A DNA stretch of 64,000 bases from Paracamarosporium sp. OC-R06-R3. Lineage: Eukaryota; Ascomycota; Dothideomycetes; Pleosporales; Didymosphaeriaceae. The stretch is from contig JACVRA010000157.1 in assembly GCA_019828545.1 (NCBI GenBank), forward strand, positions 1 through 64,000, given 5' to 3'. Position 1 is the first letter of the stretch; each line of letters starts with the position of its first letter. Both the position numbers and the translations under genes were made by a program. Positions 22,612 to 34,916 of this stretch are shown in pieces. The notes under the pieces are model-generated. The model was given only the letters and a program-made list of their open reading frames with translations, had not been told where the DNA came from and did not search any database.

Positions 22612-23061
22612 ATGCCTTTCGGTTGGGGAGACTCCGAGGACGCCTACCAGCAGGTGTACGAGAACAACAACTTTGAGGAGAACAAGTCCTCTTTCGGCCA
22701 CGAGCTCGTTGCTGGTGGTGCCGCCTTCGCTGGCTTCAAGGCATTCGAGGACCACCAGCGCAAGGAGGGCAAGCCTGTCTCTCACCAGTTTGCTAAGGAG
22801 CTTCTCGCTGGTTTTGCGGTATGTTTCCTGTTACTCTCCTTTGCAATGATCAGAGCTGACAGTGGTCTACAGGGTGCCGAGGTTGACAAGCTCGCCGAGA
22901 CTAAGGGCGAGGACTGGTTCGACAAGGAGAAAGCTAAGCGCCAGGCAAAGCAAAACGCAGAGCGCATGTACGATGAGCACTATGTGGACAACCAGGGTGC
23001 GGATCAGTATGATCCCAACCAGTACGGCCGTCCGCAGCACTTTGAGCGCCGTGGATGGTAA
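22612..23061 (+). CDS. cipC: CipC-like (concanamycin-induced protein C) protein (131 aa)
   Basis: Two exons, 22612-22818 and 22873-23061. The protein starts MPFGWGDSEDAYQQVYEN and contains HELVAGGAAFAGFKAFEDHQ and KELLAGFAGAEVDKLAETKG, the signature of the CipC/DUF3759 family. It ends with a charged Tyr/Gln-rich tail (NQYGRPQHF). CipC was first seen as a concanamycin-induced protein in Aspergillus; the biochemical role is unknown. The 54-bp intron (GTATGT..ACAG) is a multiple of three with no stop, so retention would give a 149-aa form. Splicing restores the conserved LLAGFAGAEVDKL run, which supports the intron. Confidence 0.92.
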   Translation: MPFGWGDSEDAYQQVYENNNFEENKSSFGHELVAGGAAFAGFKAFEDHQRKEGKPVSHQFAKELLAGFAVCFLLLSFAMIRADSGLQGAEVDKLAETKGEDWFDKEKAKRQAKQNAERMYDEHYVDNQGADQYDPNQYGRPQHFERRGW

Positions 23062-23163
23062 ATGCATTCATATAGTCAGGACGTAAAATAACGAAATCAA
23101 TCAAACGTAAAGAAACTATTTAGCTATTGTTCTTCCCTCGTGTGACCGACTACGAATCTATGC

Positions 23164-24336
23164 TTACGTTTCATACCCACGTGGTCGGATTGTCTTGTTG
23201 AAAACAACTTCTGGCCACTCCTCCGCCTCCTCGTCCAATAACTCGGCATCATACTCACCACCCCTCACCCACTCCCAAAAAGCCCCCACGTACGTCTTCA
23301 ACAACTTATCCATCCTGGTCCCCGTCACATTCCCCAAATTCACCTTCTCCGTCGAATTTGGGATCGTCGGCAATAACTCGACCCACAGCGCAATATCGCT
23401 AAACGCCAAATGCGCCGCGCCCTCCACAGTCGTCCAATCCAACCACCCACCATCCCTCTCATACCTCTCCGTAAACGGTATCCACGTCGTATCCACCGCA
23501 AAGTGATCCGGATTCATCGTCATGAAATACGGCCTTCCTTTGAGCGACGCATTCACACTATCCCCATACATTCCCCCATCAATATTAGCCCCCGCGATGA
23601 TATCCTGCCTCCTATGCATCGCGCCCGTACCCTGCGCAGCGCCAAGACTATGTCCAAACGCGGCGTACCGCTCCGTATTAAAATACGCGCCGTACGTCTC
23701 CACCAGCGCGGGGAATCCGTCTTCGTCCAACAGCACGAGAATGTCGCCTAGTCGGAACTCGTACATCTGTTGGATGAGGCTGTCGTTGTACGACATGTAG
23801 ATATCCCAGCCGACGATACCTTCATTCCCATAAGGAAGCGGCACGTATGGCGCTTCGCCCGGGTGGTCTAGCGCGAGCACCGTGTATCCCTGGCTAGCGA
23901 GATCGCTTAGTAAAGACGTGTGCATGTAGGCGTTGAGGCCGCCTCCTGGGCCGAAGACTAGCGTTGGCCACGACTTTACGCGGTCTATGTCTGACGGTGC
24001 GGATAGGAGGGGAGCTTGCCATTGGAGCGTTGTTGTCAAGGAGAGTAAGTCTGATGGTAGGATGTTGAAGACTTCGCCCCAGATCGTGGCGCTGGTGGCG
24101 TCGAAGTAGGGGACGCTAGTGTTTGGTGTTGGCGATGAGCGTGTAGGGTAGTAGATTGAAGTTAGGAAGATGGTGCCTGGACCGGGCGTCGGGTCGTTTG
24201 GTGTCGTGTGGTTGAAGATATGTTGAGTGTAACCGACGTTGTAGGGGCCTGATGGGGGAGGGAAGGGGACTCCTGTTGCTAGGGTGAGGAACAGGGTAGA
24301 TTGGAGGAGCGCTGTGGGAAGGCGGGAAAGATGCAT
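23164..24336 (-). CDS. Secreted alpha/beta hydrolase, PAF-acetylhydrolase-like (390 aa)
   Basis: One frame with an N-terminal signal peptide (LLQSTLFLTLATGVPFPPP). The body has the platelet-activating-factor acetylhydrolase II-like layout: PTLVFGPGGGLNAYMHTSL (oxyanion region), GYTVLALDHPGEAP, nucleophile elbow AAFGHSLGAAQG and IDGGMYGDS. A late His in GAAHLAFSDIALW is a good catalytic-His candidate. Several N-x-S/T sites (NHT, NTS, NDS, NAS, NST, NVT, NKT) support secretion. Likely an extracellular lipase/esterase of unknown substrate. It converges on cipC with only about 100 bp between the stops. Confidence 0.85.
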   Translation of the reverse strand: MHLSRLPTALLQSTLFLTLATGVPFPPPSGPYNVGYTQHIFNHTTPNDPTPGPGTIFLTSIYYPTRSSPTPNTSVPYFDATSATIWGEVFNILPSDLLSLTTTLQWQAPLLSAPSDIDRVKSWPTLVFGPGGGLNAYMHTSLLSDLASQGYTVLALDHPGEAPYVPLPYGNEGIVGWDIYMSYNDSLIQQMYEFRLGDILVLLDEDGFPALVETYGAYFNTERYAAFGHSLGAAQGTGAMHRRQDIIAGANIDGGMYGDSVNASLKGRPYFMTMNPDHFAVDTTWIPFTERYERDGGWLDWTTVEGAAHLAFSDIALWVELLPTIPNSTEKVNLGNVTGTRMDKLLKTYVGAFWEWVRGGEYDAELLDEEAEEWPEVVFNKTIRPRGYET

Positions 24337-25534
24337 TTTGGATTTGGGAGGGTGGAGTGAGGGAAAATTCTGAGAGATGATTATTGATGCATTATTTATT
24401 TAGATGGGTTCCATGGTCTTTCGTCCGCACGGCTCGGGAAGAGTGCGTGGGGGCCGTAAGTGCGGGCTAGCACATGACAGGAAGTTCGAAATAAGACAAT
24501 GGTGTTAGTTATACGATAAGCACTAGATATTTGAGCTTGCGTGCAATGCCCTATCGCGGTTTACTCGAGCTTGTACAACGTGTGGGTACTGCGTCAGGCT
24601 GATTGCTGGTCATCCAAAGGTTAGTGATATTAGTAATTCCCTATGGTAGCTTACATGTCCGGAGAACATCGCAAAATGGTAGCGTTTGATTCATGATGTC
24701 ATATCCATTCATGGCGGCATTCTCCACCCTTGTTTGGACACGTATTTAACTTTATCGGCTGCTAAAAGATGTCGTAAACGGCGTCTGTAATGCGCTAGCT
24801 ATGAAGGAAAGCCAGCTCTATCATATCAAGAGCTGTAGAAATGATTAGCTCATAATATAGTCGTTGAATTCGAATTTGCGTCAGGTAAAAAGAGAGGTAC
24901 TTCATCAGTCGTTGCATATTCGTAACAAATATTCTTTGTAAGATATGATAATTCGAATTTCCTCCTGAGGATGGTCCGGGAGATATTCTCTGGTCATGTG
25001 GAAATCAATTCATGAGGTTGTAAAGGGGTTCATTCCAATTTTGACACAAATCATACATTTGAATACTATGTTTCCATCATGCTATATTGTTTTGTTCACT
25101 AACCAATACAACCATGCAGATTTAGGCGACATGAGAGGTATGTTTATTGTTTTGTTGATGGGACGAACCATGGTATGAAACAAAAGACTCGATAGCACTT
25201 TCTTTGCACTTAAGGTCGTCACTTTCGGATATCCATAAAACAAAGAAAACATTCTATTCCGCGGGTCTCCTGATCACAGCTCGAGCTATTCAACTGATTC
25301 CATTGATTGATAGAAGAACGTCATACAGCTAACAGTTACATCAACACCACCAGAGCCCTTCATCGATCCAAAGATTCGTGTATATCATTCTCTGATTCGT
25401 GCAGTAATTTTACTTCCGAACTTCCGGAAATGATGCCATGTCAAGTTAAGAAGTTGCCTGGGGCAAACCTCGATTTCCCTGAGTAGTGCCAACACTGCAT
25501 AATCGGCCAATGTCGTGTGACTGCTGGTAGTAAG
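24337..25534. other. AT-rich intergenic region
   Basis: 1.2 kb rich in A+T and TpA with no supported gene. It could be a decayed repeat, but no terminal structures were seen. Confidence 0.45.
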
Positions 25535-27761
25535 CTACACTATAATTATTTCCATCTCTTTGAACCCCGGTCTTTCAATATCTAATTCTTCCGGCTCTAC
25601 TCCACAGAACCCCACTCGTTCGTATAAATGGTTTCGATCTTCGATGCACCGGAATACCAAAAATATCGTTTCGCCATGGTAACAACCATTAATGAAGGTG
25701 CTGTAATCTGCCATATGAACAAATACCATTCTGCCATTATGATTATCGTCCTTTATATCTGGAAGCCAAAACAAGGGCTGGGAAGGCAGGACCCCACCGC
25801 TTGCGGAGAGTTCCAAATAATAATACGTGTTGTCATTGATGTGTTCGATAACGGATTTCACTGATGCACAGAAGCCTCGCCCTCGAAGTGTCAGAGATCC
25901 GCTTTGTAGCTGACCGAGTAAGCTCTTGTGTACCGACGAAGTGCACACAGACTGTATCGTGACTCTACCAGGCTCGGTGCCCGATCTGTAATGAACTGGG
26001 CCAACAACAGATGCCCACGACCATGTCGGAGCGCGGAAAGTATATGGACGCTTGCGAGGTTCCGAACATATCCAGAGCATATCTTCTACAAGGCTGTCTT
26101 CCCACAGTCCGGCATAGTACTTGCAGTTTCTAGCCTGTTGTACTCTGTGCGCGACACCTTGCAAAGCTGGAAAGACGTCAGATTCAAAAGTCAGATGCAT
26201 GCTTGTGTATGTTTCGACAACATTATGCCACCATCTAGTACGTGCTTTGACATCTTCCAGTTGACGAAGCTTCACGTGATAATTTTCTGGTAAATCGTGC
26301 TCGAGATTATCAGATTCAGCACATTCACATACCACCGTCGTCGCGTCTTCCCAAAATAGCTCACTTTCAGTGAAGTGCACAATTTGCGGCGCTAGCATGC
26401 GCTCTTGGAAGAACCAGGCTCTCTTCGCGAGTGCCATTGAGCCGCTATAGGGCGTAACTTGGGAGTTGTTGTGCTGTATGCGAACGGTGGAAACACTGTC
26501 CGCATGGTGGATTTCATACAGATCGCCCTTTGGTGACGCATTGAAGAGTCCGCCGTCGGAGCTGGTAGAGCTTGTTGCTGCGAAGGTGATGTATGAATTC
26601 GCATAAATGGCAGCCATTCTGCTGCCTTCGTTTGCCCAGTCCTCCGGATCGTCCTGCACGATACACAGCGAGTCGATCCAGAGGTATCTCAGACCAAGAG
26701 TGCTGGTTAACGCCAGTGCATCCTGGAAAGTGCGAGGTAATGCAGCCCACTGCATGCTTTGTGTATGTTGGTCGAGATTGCTGATCGTTGTCTGGATTTG
26801 CTTGTGTGGACTTTTACCCCAACAGTAGCTCAAACATGCGTAGTGGTCAGATTCTCCCTCATTGGAAACATGAAGGCGTACTGTATACGGGCCGTGAATC
26901 TCGAGTATCCGAGTTGGCAATCGTCGCGGTTGGGCATCGGCTGACCTCGCTTTCCACCTATTCACAAAATCGGCAGCGACGTCCACATTTCTGCATCCCG
27001 ATGACTCCTGCTTGATCAGTGACCACGGACTTAAAACTCCTGCAATCCGTCAGTCGTCCTCTTGGAAGATAATGTTGAGTATCTACAACAGCCGCATGAC
27101 TCTGAGTAATTGGCGCTTTCTATGTAAGCCTAGAATACCCTTCACATGGGTAGGCCACATGTGGTTAAGCAACCATCAGTTTAAGGTTGTTTGACCACTA
27201 GTTCAGGCCTTGCATATCTGAAGCCATGCTTTAAGCTATACCGATACAGCACTTTCTACCTTGTCTGCCATCTACTCTCGCTTCAAAGAGCAAAATTGAC
27301 TCACCTGATTGCGCGAATACGTGCGACATGGTGTAGTGTGTAGCTTCTTTCTTCATACTCAATATTCCCAAAGATCCTCGTCCAGTCATAGAAAGTTTGA
27401 TAACGTCATCTTCAAAAGTACCGCCAATCAGGCTTTCAATCCGATCTACGGTCTCTCTGCTCGTACGACTCCATTCTGTATTGTAGCTATACCGTTGCAA
27501 GCTGATAACGTCGCACACTATTGCACATGAAAAGCAACCAGCTAGATACGAATTTGTAAGTTGCTTGAGTGGTACGGATCTTTCTTGACCAAAGAATCCT
27601 TCGTTGAGATCTCCACAGACGTCACAGGGCTGAGAGTCGAGTTTTTCTCGCCAGTAAGCTGAAGACTGCAGACCTATGGTGCCGGCGACTGACTCGCACT
27701 CGCTGTCTGTGAAGACGTTTGATATTGGACTTGTGTCCGTGCCGCTTTTGGAATGTTTCAT
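25535..27761 (-). CDS. HET-domain protein 2 (653 aa)
   Basis: Two exons, 27305-27761 and 25535-27039. The intron is unusually long for this window (265 bp, GTGAGT..GCAG) but joins the frame exactly. The first 150 residues carry PCDVCGDLNEG and SYLAGCFSCAIVCDVI. The HET domain shows YACLSYCWGK, YLWIDSLCIVQDDPEDW, SYITFAATSS and RAWFFQERMLAPQIVHFTE. YTFRAPTWSWASVVG follows in the C-terminal part. It lies 278 bp downstream of the NACHT gene on the same strand, so a functional pair is possible. Confidence 0.87.
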
Positions 27762-28039
27762 GGTAGGTGATGTTCTTGATGTCTCGATGAAAAGGTCTTG
27801 TGCTTCGAAGGAAGGTTGGGGGCCAAGAACAAGGCAGGCTGAGCATTGTGGCGCAGGGATGCTACTAGTACCTGCCCGTTCGCGAAGCCCTACCCCCTTC
27901 CATTAGTGTTTTATGTCCACGGCTCTTTGGTATACGCTTTAAAGCCAGACCAACCGTTCCCAACCATTTATAGAGTCAACAGTAACAGCGTATCGCGACA
28001 CAGACTCCCAAATTGACCCGCAAAGATGATTGCACTTTC

Positions 28040-31000
28040 CTAAAAATCCCTCTTATCCTCCATCGCGAGCATAGGTATGTATCTAGTGTTATTAGCTTCA
28101 AGAGAAAAATCGATTTGGCGTTGATAGTATTTCATCGACCGATGCTGTCTTTCCACGAGCATAGGTCGGCTCTTGGTGATCTTCGAAACCTTCGACCAAG
28201 GCTTCCGCGACGCTTCGATGACCATGCGGAGCCTTCCCTGCCGAAGCTGAGGCAGTAGAGTTGCTGACATTTGTTTGTGCATACCGCTTGGCAACTTAGA
28301 AAATTCGAATTTGACATCGGAATGCTTGAACTGCCCACTTCCATTTTCCTTCCACATTTGAACTTGGATGCTGTTTCCCGAGTTTGTGTTTGCTAATACA
28401 CCTGAACTGCTTCCGTCTTTGTGCACAGTGACCTGAGCATCGTGTACGGAAGCTGATAGGGAAATGTCTAGAAGTGAATGCTGTGGGACGATGGACCATT
28501 CGCTGGAGGGCATCCTCTTGTCCACTATCATGTCTTCGACCTGTGGATCTTCAATACCTTTTGCTGTTTGCAGAAGTGTGCGGATACTGTCCGGTATTGC
28601 TTTGATGAAAGGATACTCTACTGCTACCGGCTTGACGACGATAAATTCGCCATCGCTGGAGAATGCCACCGACTGGAAGCTATCGAAGCTGTGATGGATT
28701 TGTTGAATGCTGCTTACGTCTATTGGGTAAGCATATTTGTGAGTTTGAGTTTCAACGCTAGGTAATATACTTACCATGATCAAAAGGCCATAGGTAAACT
28801 GATCCAACGAGTGAGAATACGAGTAGATTCTGTGTGGGGTGGAACATTCCAGCATCGCAGTACACTTCTTTTGTGCCTTTGTAGAGCGATAAAGACCCGT
28901 AATTGACAAGACGCGGTAGCGACATAGAGTCAGCTTGGCCTAGATCGTATACCGCAAGATTACTAGGTTTTGAGGGAGCTTTGTCAAGGTAAAATACGTA
29001 ACGGCCATCTAGACTGAACCAGACCCAGTAGAGGTACAGCATATAGTTGCGATGGATCCAAGAATCTAGTGTGACACTTGTGGAGTAGAGAGTGTTCACA
29101 TTACGCGTGTTGTTGATTGCGCTCCAGTCCCAGTGTTCTTTGAGCACATCGTTGAAACTTGGCACGATCGAAGATAAATGATACGATCTTCTGTTGGTTC
29201 CTGGAGATTGTGGGGAGTAGATATCTCCAAGGACCGCAAACCGTCGCAGCGAGGGGCAGATTGCGATTGGACACTGCAGTCGGAATGTGTCCGCTGTGGT
29301 ACCCTCTCCTTCCTTCCACAGCGACTGTCGGATTTGCGTATATACTTTACGTTGCTCTAGGGGACAATCTAGCTCGAAAACTAACTCTGGTTCGTTGGCA
29401 ATGGAAAAGATTTGGTATCGAGCGATCCATCCCGAGGACAATTGCTTCAGTACAGTTACCATGTTTTCATTCCAAGAAGGGCGTTGATCACTCTTCATAG
29501 CAATCTCCTGATAAGCTCTGAATAAGTTAGAGATATATAAACACGCAGGTGGCCAAGATAGAGGCCTCACCTTGAGGGCCAGATGCCAAGTACTGCAATG
29601 TGGATTCCGTCTGGGGATGTGGCTGATATTGTTTTCAGATCCGCTGTGCTTAGTTCTGGTGACAACAAGAGATCATCTTTTGGGTCCAGCGTGTATACTT
29701 TCATCTTGTCCGTATGAGGTAGCCATGAGCTTGGCTCGAAAGCTGGACATTCCATCCATATACATGGTGGGTGCTGAATCAATTGCGACCCCCATTTCCG
29801 GTTCAAGTCTGCCCAGAACTCGGCTAATTGAGAGAGCTGCTCCCAAACATCTTGATGGCACAATTCGGGAAATTTTGCGAACGATTTTTGTGCTGCATGA
29901 GCACAGGTAGCCATAGATCTGATCTGGGTAATGACCCGAAGTTTAATCTGCTGTTCAGGCTGGGATTCAAACTTCACAGCGGCTCCGAAGAAGTAAAGTG
30001 CTTCGAGCCATATGGAAATCTGCGTTGGGGATGAGAGGAACGTGGTTGCCGTTGTTGCAAGTTCATGAAATTTCTGAAACTGCGTCGACTCTGACCGGTT
30101 TAAGTCAAGGGAGGTACAGTTTGTAGCCTTCTCAAGGTGGTATGTCCAATTCAAAGAGGCATACTCGCTCAGGGGATACTTATGAATCAGATCAGCCTTG
30201 CGATGTTCTCCCTGGCCTGTACCCAAAGGGTACGAAAGCATGACCGTCAGCAAGTACTGTATGCACGCTCGGGCAATCATCGCATGAGAAGCCGCCGTGG
30301 ACAAAGTTATAGGATTTGGAACGTTTCTTTTGGCTCGGAAAAGGAAGTCTTTGGCAGAAATGTGCACGAATCGGAACACCGCGGGTTCTCGAGAAGAGTC
30401 TTTTTTCACCAGGCAGGCGCAACTTACAATAACACTCCGCTCGAATTGATCGTCTTCGTTCGCTTCCTCCTCGGTGTCAACGTACACTAGTCGGCTGGAT
30501 TCGCGTAGTTCTTGGGCCGTTATCTCGGTACGCGCATGCGTTAAGAAAGCCACAATCCACGTGGCTAATTGTTGCTCTGCCGTATCCAGACGTTCAATAT
30601 GCAGCATGATGCGCTCATACATATTATCGAGACGTTCTGGTGTGGAGACATTGAGTAAGACCTTCATCCGCTTCTTTGGTTGCAATACTGGGAGTTTGAG
30701 ATAATCGATCATAAGCTTCGCCCAAAGGAACATGCCGTCGGATCCGGTCACCAAGCAGTCCACCAACAGTTGCAAATTAGCCTCTGCTGGTATCAACTTG
30801 GAGTCAATCAAAGCATGTAGATTCGCAGTCGCGTAACACCGAATATCCAACTCTGTCCGTCTGCCTATCCGAAATTGTCGTGCCAAGGGAAGAGCGTCTG
30901 CTAAGGCAATGACATTTGGCCTGCCGAACATCAGAAGCTTACAGTTGCTTTTACGGAAAATTTCCATCAGGTCTGATAGTAATTGATCTCTATCGTTGCA

Positions 31001-32929
31001 CTCATCGATTCCGTCCAAGACAACGTAAGTGTTCGGTTCCACATTTAGGCAAATGCTCAGTAGGTCTATCATGTCTGACGTGGAAGCCTTCTGACCTTGA
31101 GATGACTCGATCATGTTAATTTCGATTGTTTCCATGAGAGCTTTCTCCGATCTCTGCTGATGGACGGCTTGAGTTAATATAGAGCGGTACGCGCTGGCTC
31201 GTTTGGAATTAGAACAAGCTTCAGAGAAGAAAAAGTAGTAACAGGATGAGTCTGGAAGGCTGAGTAGATACTCAACAGCAGCAGCAGCGAGGACGGATTT
31301 GCCATTGCCGGGGTCGCCTTTTAAAATTAGATGTTAGTGGAAAACCGCTGTCGAACAAGTAAGACGAATTACCTGAAACAAAGAGAGCGTTCCCATGAAA
31401 AGGATCACTGTTCATAGTATTTTCTGGGGTGGAAAATCTCCAACCATCGAAGACGGGCTCATTGAAGAACCACTGTGCTGTTCCTAGCAGACGTGCGTGA
31501 CGATGCTCGTCATAGGCCGTCGCGAATTCCGGCGCATCAAGCCAAGATCGTATAAGCCTTAGCCTCTCATTGTTTATATCTACCAAGTGAGCTTACGGAC
31601 TATTGCGATTGAAATGGAACCCGTACCTTTTTTGAAATATCCATGTTGCTCCTCCTCCTTGAGCAGATCAATATATTCTTCTGCCTGTAACCTAAGCTGG
31701 AGTAATGCCTCCTTGCTTTTTCGGAGACACTCTTGAAAATGTTCTTCCTGTAATATGTGAGTTTTCTGATCCTTTTCAACGGCTCCTTCTCTCATGCTTG
31801 GAGCCTTTGACAATGTTGTCAAGTTCTGTTGTTCTAGCCTGGATGACTTTTCCTGTATTGCCAGTTGTGCCATAGAATTCCTAAGAAGTATGAGCTGTAA
31901 TTCATTATGGATGATCTTGTCTTGCTGTCGCAGACGCGACTGAAACTCCTTAAACCTATCTCCAAAGGAAGTGATCGATAACTTGGCTATCACAGTGACC
32001 GTCCATCGAGAATCTAGATACAAGACTTAGTGAAAGTAGAGGCTCGATAGGTGCTACATACTTCCATTCTTCTGTTTGAAAATGCAATTGATTCTTTCGA
32101 AGAAGAAGAAGAGGTCCAGATAGATCTGCTGTATAGCAGACTTCAGTCGCTTCGTCGGCTCCTTCCCGTATTCACGTAACACTCGATGTACTTCTTCTAG
32201 TTGAGGTAAATGAGAAGTCAGATCACGGATTGTCTTGGCAAGGTTTTCGAAAAATGAAGTGTGATTGCAGGCAAACTGCATAATCAGCGGCTTGATACAT
32301 GTTCAGCGAAGATCTAAAGTACGTACTAGAAGAGTAGCTCTTATACAGCCCCATACAATGGCTGCTATTTCGGGATGGGACTGAACAATTATTCCAATGA
32401 CCTCGAAATATGGCTGCAATCTGTCTGCGAATTGCTTGATTATTTCCAACGAGCCGCGTAACAATTGATTATGATTTGAACGCTGAAAAACGCCGGTAGC
32501 TTGCAGCTCTTGGATTAAGGCTTCTGAACTTTGGAAAGGGCCTTTAGGAAACATTGCATCTTTTGCCTCGGCCGATATATTTGAAAAGTACTTCTCCTGG
32601 GTCTCGAGGAACAGATCAAGCGACGGCGCATTAGCGGGGTTGCGGACGCCGGGGCCTAGCGATTTAAGCACTCCTTCCATGCCATCATGGACATTGATGT
32701 GATGGCTCTCAAGCCCGCCGCTCCTCTTCGAGTTCGTCTGTGAATTATCCACCATCTTGGGCGCACCGCTGCTGGCGAGGGTAAACAATTCACGATTGTA
32801 GCTCTGTAGTCGAGCCCCAAAGGTGTCAGTTGCACTGCCACTATCATGTTGTGTTACAGGGCTGAGTCTTGACCGGTAGCCGCCACGGCTGCGCAATGCA
32901 TCCAATGCCAGCGCGCCACGAGCACGCAC
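28040..32929 (-). CDS. NACHT (NLR-like STAND) protein with DUF7708-type N-terminus and degenerate WD40-like C-terminus
   Basis: Seven exons fit in phase: 32327-32929, 32062-32275, 31627-32013, 31373-31579, 29571-31317, 28775-29517 and 28040-28719, giving about 1526 aa (the Met at 32755 is an alternative start). Residues about 165-275 (LQPYFEVIGIIVQSHPEI, IVWGCIRATLL, SHLPQLEEVHRVL) match the DUF7708 type found before fungal NACHT domains. A coiled-coil linker precedes Walker A GDPGNGKS (about 470-478) and Walker B YVVLDGIDEC (about 568-577). The C-terminal third has scattered propeller-like units (SPDGIHIAVLG, FSLDGRYVFYL, FSLVGSVYLWPF, FSSDGEFIVV) but no regular WD40 repeats. STAND proteins are signal-responsive switches in fungal non-self recognition; ligand and effector here are unknown. 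Confidence 0.85.
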
Positions 32930-33488
32930 CTCAACAATGCCTACGAAGAAGCTCGTCTTTATCGACTATTCAGTCGCAGCGCTGAGTCCACTCAGGCTGA
33001 ATATGTTGACGATAGAAAGTAATTCGATAATAGATTTCGTACAGCGTAGTAGAAACGCCTACCTAATCACGTGCTGAAAGTAAGCTTCCCTGGTCGACAT
33101 AAGAGAATTCCCACGAATGAGCTCGTTTTTATTGTCTCCGCCATTCATCGGCGTACAACTTCACATATGTACATCGCAACTATAATATAAACGTTTTCTT
33201 AAAGCTTTAGATAGTAAGCTCTCCCCTATATAGTAAAGCTATACTTTCGCTTTTATGAAAATCATATTGTGTTGCTTTATTTTCGCTAGGACTTGTCTGT
33301 AACGTTACGGGAGCACGCCTCTTATTCTAAGACCAAGCAAGGATAGTCATCAACACCTGTATAAAATCCATATAGGCTAGAAATTCCCAAATCAATCAAT
33401 TAGAGGAACATGCTTTGCGCCTCGCAGTTAGAGAAGAAAACCACCAGCAATCCCATCACCCTCCATACGCATGCGCCCACAGCACTGT
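32930..33488. other. Promoter of the NACHT gene and AT-rich spacer
   Basis: The part around 33170-33300 is rich in TATATAG/TAAAGC-like words and resembles decayed repeat sequence. No gene seen. Confidence 0.4.
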
Positions 33489-34916
33489 CTAGAAGGCCAA
33501 CACAGCACCAAACACCGCGCTTGCTACAACCAACCCCACAAACCTCAGCGGGACCTCTACAGCAGGGACACCGGCGCCCTCAGCGCCTTCACCAGACGAA
33601 GACGCAGCGCTTCCACTCGGCGTCCTCGTAGGCTGACCGGACCCCGCCGTCGCAGTCTCCGTACTCGGCTCACCCGCCCAATGACTCGACTCATCGCCCT
33701 CAAGCCCCGGACCAGTACCAGCACCCTCATCCATGTACTTCTTTGCACCTTCAGGCATGGCAAGCAGCGCCGCCGAGCTAATCGGCCAGTCTTCGCTCTC
33801 AGGCGGGCACTCGGACGCTTCGCCTGCAGACGTCCTCGCACCACCATTTCCGCTCGGGTTGGTAACTTTCGCATACGCAGCCTTGAGCTGCTTGAAATCC
33901 TCATTAGGCGTCAACTGTCCGTTCTTTTCATCCACGATGCCGTAGCCGTTCGGCTCAACAGTGTACTCGTACGCGAGACCACCAGAGTACACGCCCGTCA
34001 TCTTGGTGGAGAATAGAGCCGCGACCTCGCCCCACTGGCGGTTCGGCTCGATGCAGCCGTGCTCAGACAGGAAAATGGGGCGCGGGAAGTTTTTGTACGT
34101 CTCTACTTTCTTGTCCCAGCCTGCGCCCTCGAATGTCTGCAGGCCGTCCTCCTTGTCGCACCACGAGTAATCATTGAAGGCGAAGAAGTCTGCGCGCTCG
34201 TCGTCGGTGCCGCAGTCGAAGTAGAGCGCTTGCTGCTCGATGACCTCGGCGACGTCGGCGGCGGAGTAGCCCACGGGGATCTGGCGTGCGTGTCGGTTGG
34301 AAATGTACTGCTTCATGTCGCGCGTGACGGCCTTGATGTAGGGCGCGGCGTTGGTGTTGTTGACGGCGTTGATGACTTCGTTGCCGGAGAAGAAAAGGAG
34401 CAGGTTGTTGTAGTCTGCGAACTGGTCGATTGTGGCGAAGACGGATTGGAGGTAGACGTCGTTGTAGGAGCGGTGCAGAGTGGCGTTAGATTCGCGGTTG
34501 AGTGAGTACTGTGGCGTGTTGGCGTCGAGCGCGAGGTAGATGCCTGCTTCGTCCAGGATGGCCATTCCTTCGTCATGGTTCTCGGAGTTGTCGATCGTGT
34601 AGATGCGGACTGTGTTGATCCCAAGATCCTTGAAGTTCTTGACATCACGGCGCAAGTTCTCTAGGTCGAGGAGGGGGTCTTTGGCATCAGAGGCGCCGCC
34701 TACGACGGTCAGTTTGGTTCTGTTCATCCATGTGTGTAGTCACTAACCTGGCTGGTAAGCAACTCCTCGCATGTAAAAGCGCTTATCGCCTGCATAGAAA
34801 GCATTGCCGCGAACTGTTACTGGCGTAAGGTTTCCCTTGCTTTGCCGGGGTACGATTCCGGCAAAAGCAGGTGCAATTGCAGCTCCGATAATGGAGAGCG
34901 CAGCGAAAGACTTCAT
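33489..34916 (-). CDS. GPI-anchored 1,3-beta-glucanosyltransferase, GH72 (459 aa)
   Basis: Two exons, 34748-34916 and 33489-34699, with a 48-bp intron. The protein begins with signal peptide MKSFAALSIIGAAIAPAFA, then NPVT-like strand LTPVTVRGNAFYAGDKRFYM and GVAYQPG. Catalytic acid FFSGNEVIN and nucleophile FLSEHGC of family GH72 (Gas/Gel/Phr) are present. It has no Cys-rich CBM43 module, so it is of the Gel1-like subtype. A Ser/Gly/Thr-rich stretch and a hydrophobic C-terminus (FVGLVVASAVFGAVLAF) mark a GPI anchor. It elongates cell-wall beta-1,3-glucan. Confidence 0.93.

Noticed and set aside
24337..25534. AT-rich block as a transposon
   Set aside because: No terminal repeats, target-site duplication or transposase/reverse-transcriptase motif could be found.
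33489..34505. Long plus-strand and minus-strand frames opposite the GH72 gene
   Set aside because: They are shadow frames of a GC-biased gene; only the GH72 frame has catalytic motifs, signal peptide and GPI signal.
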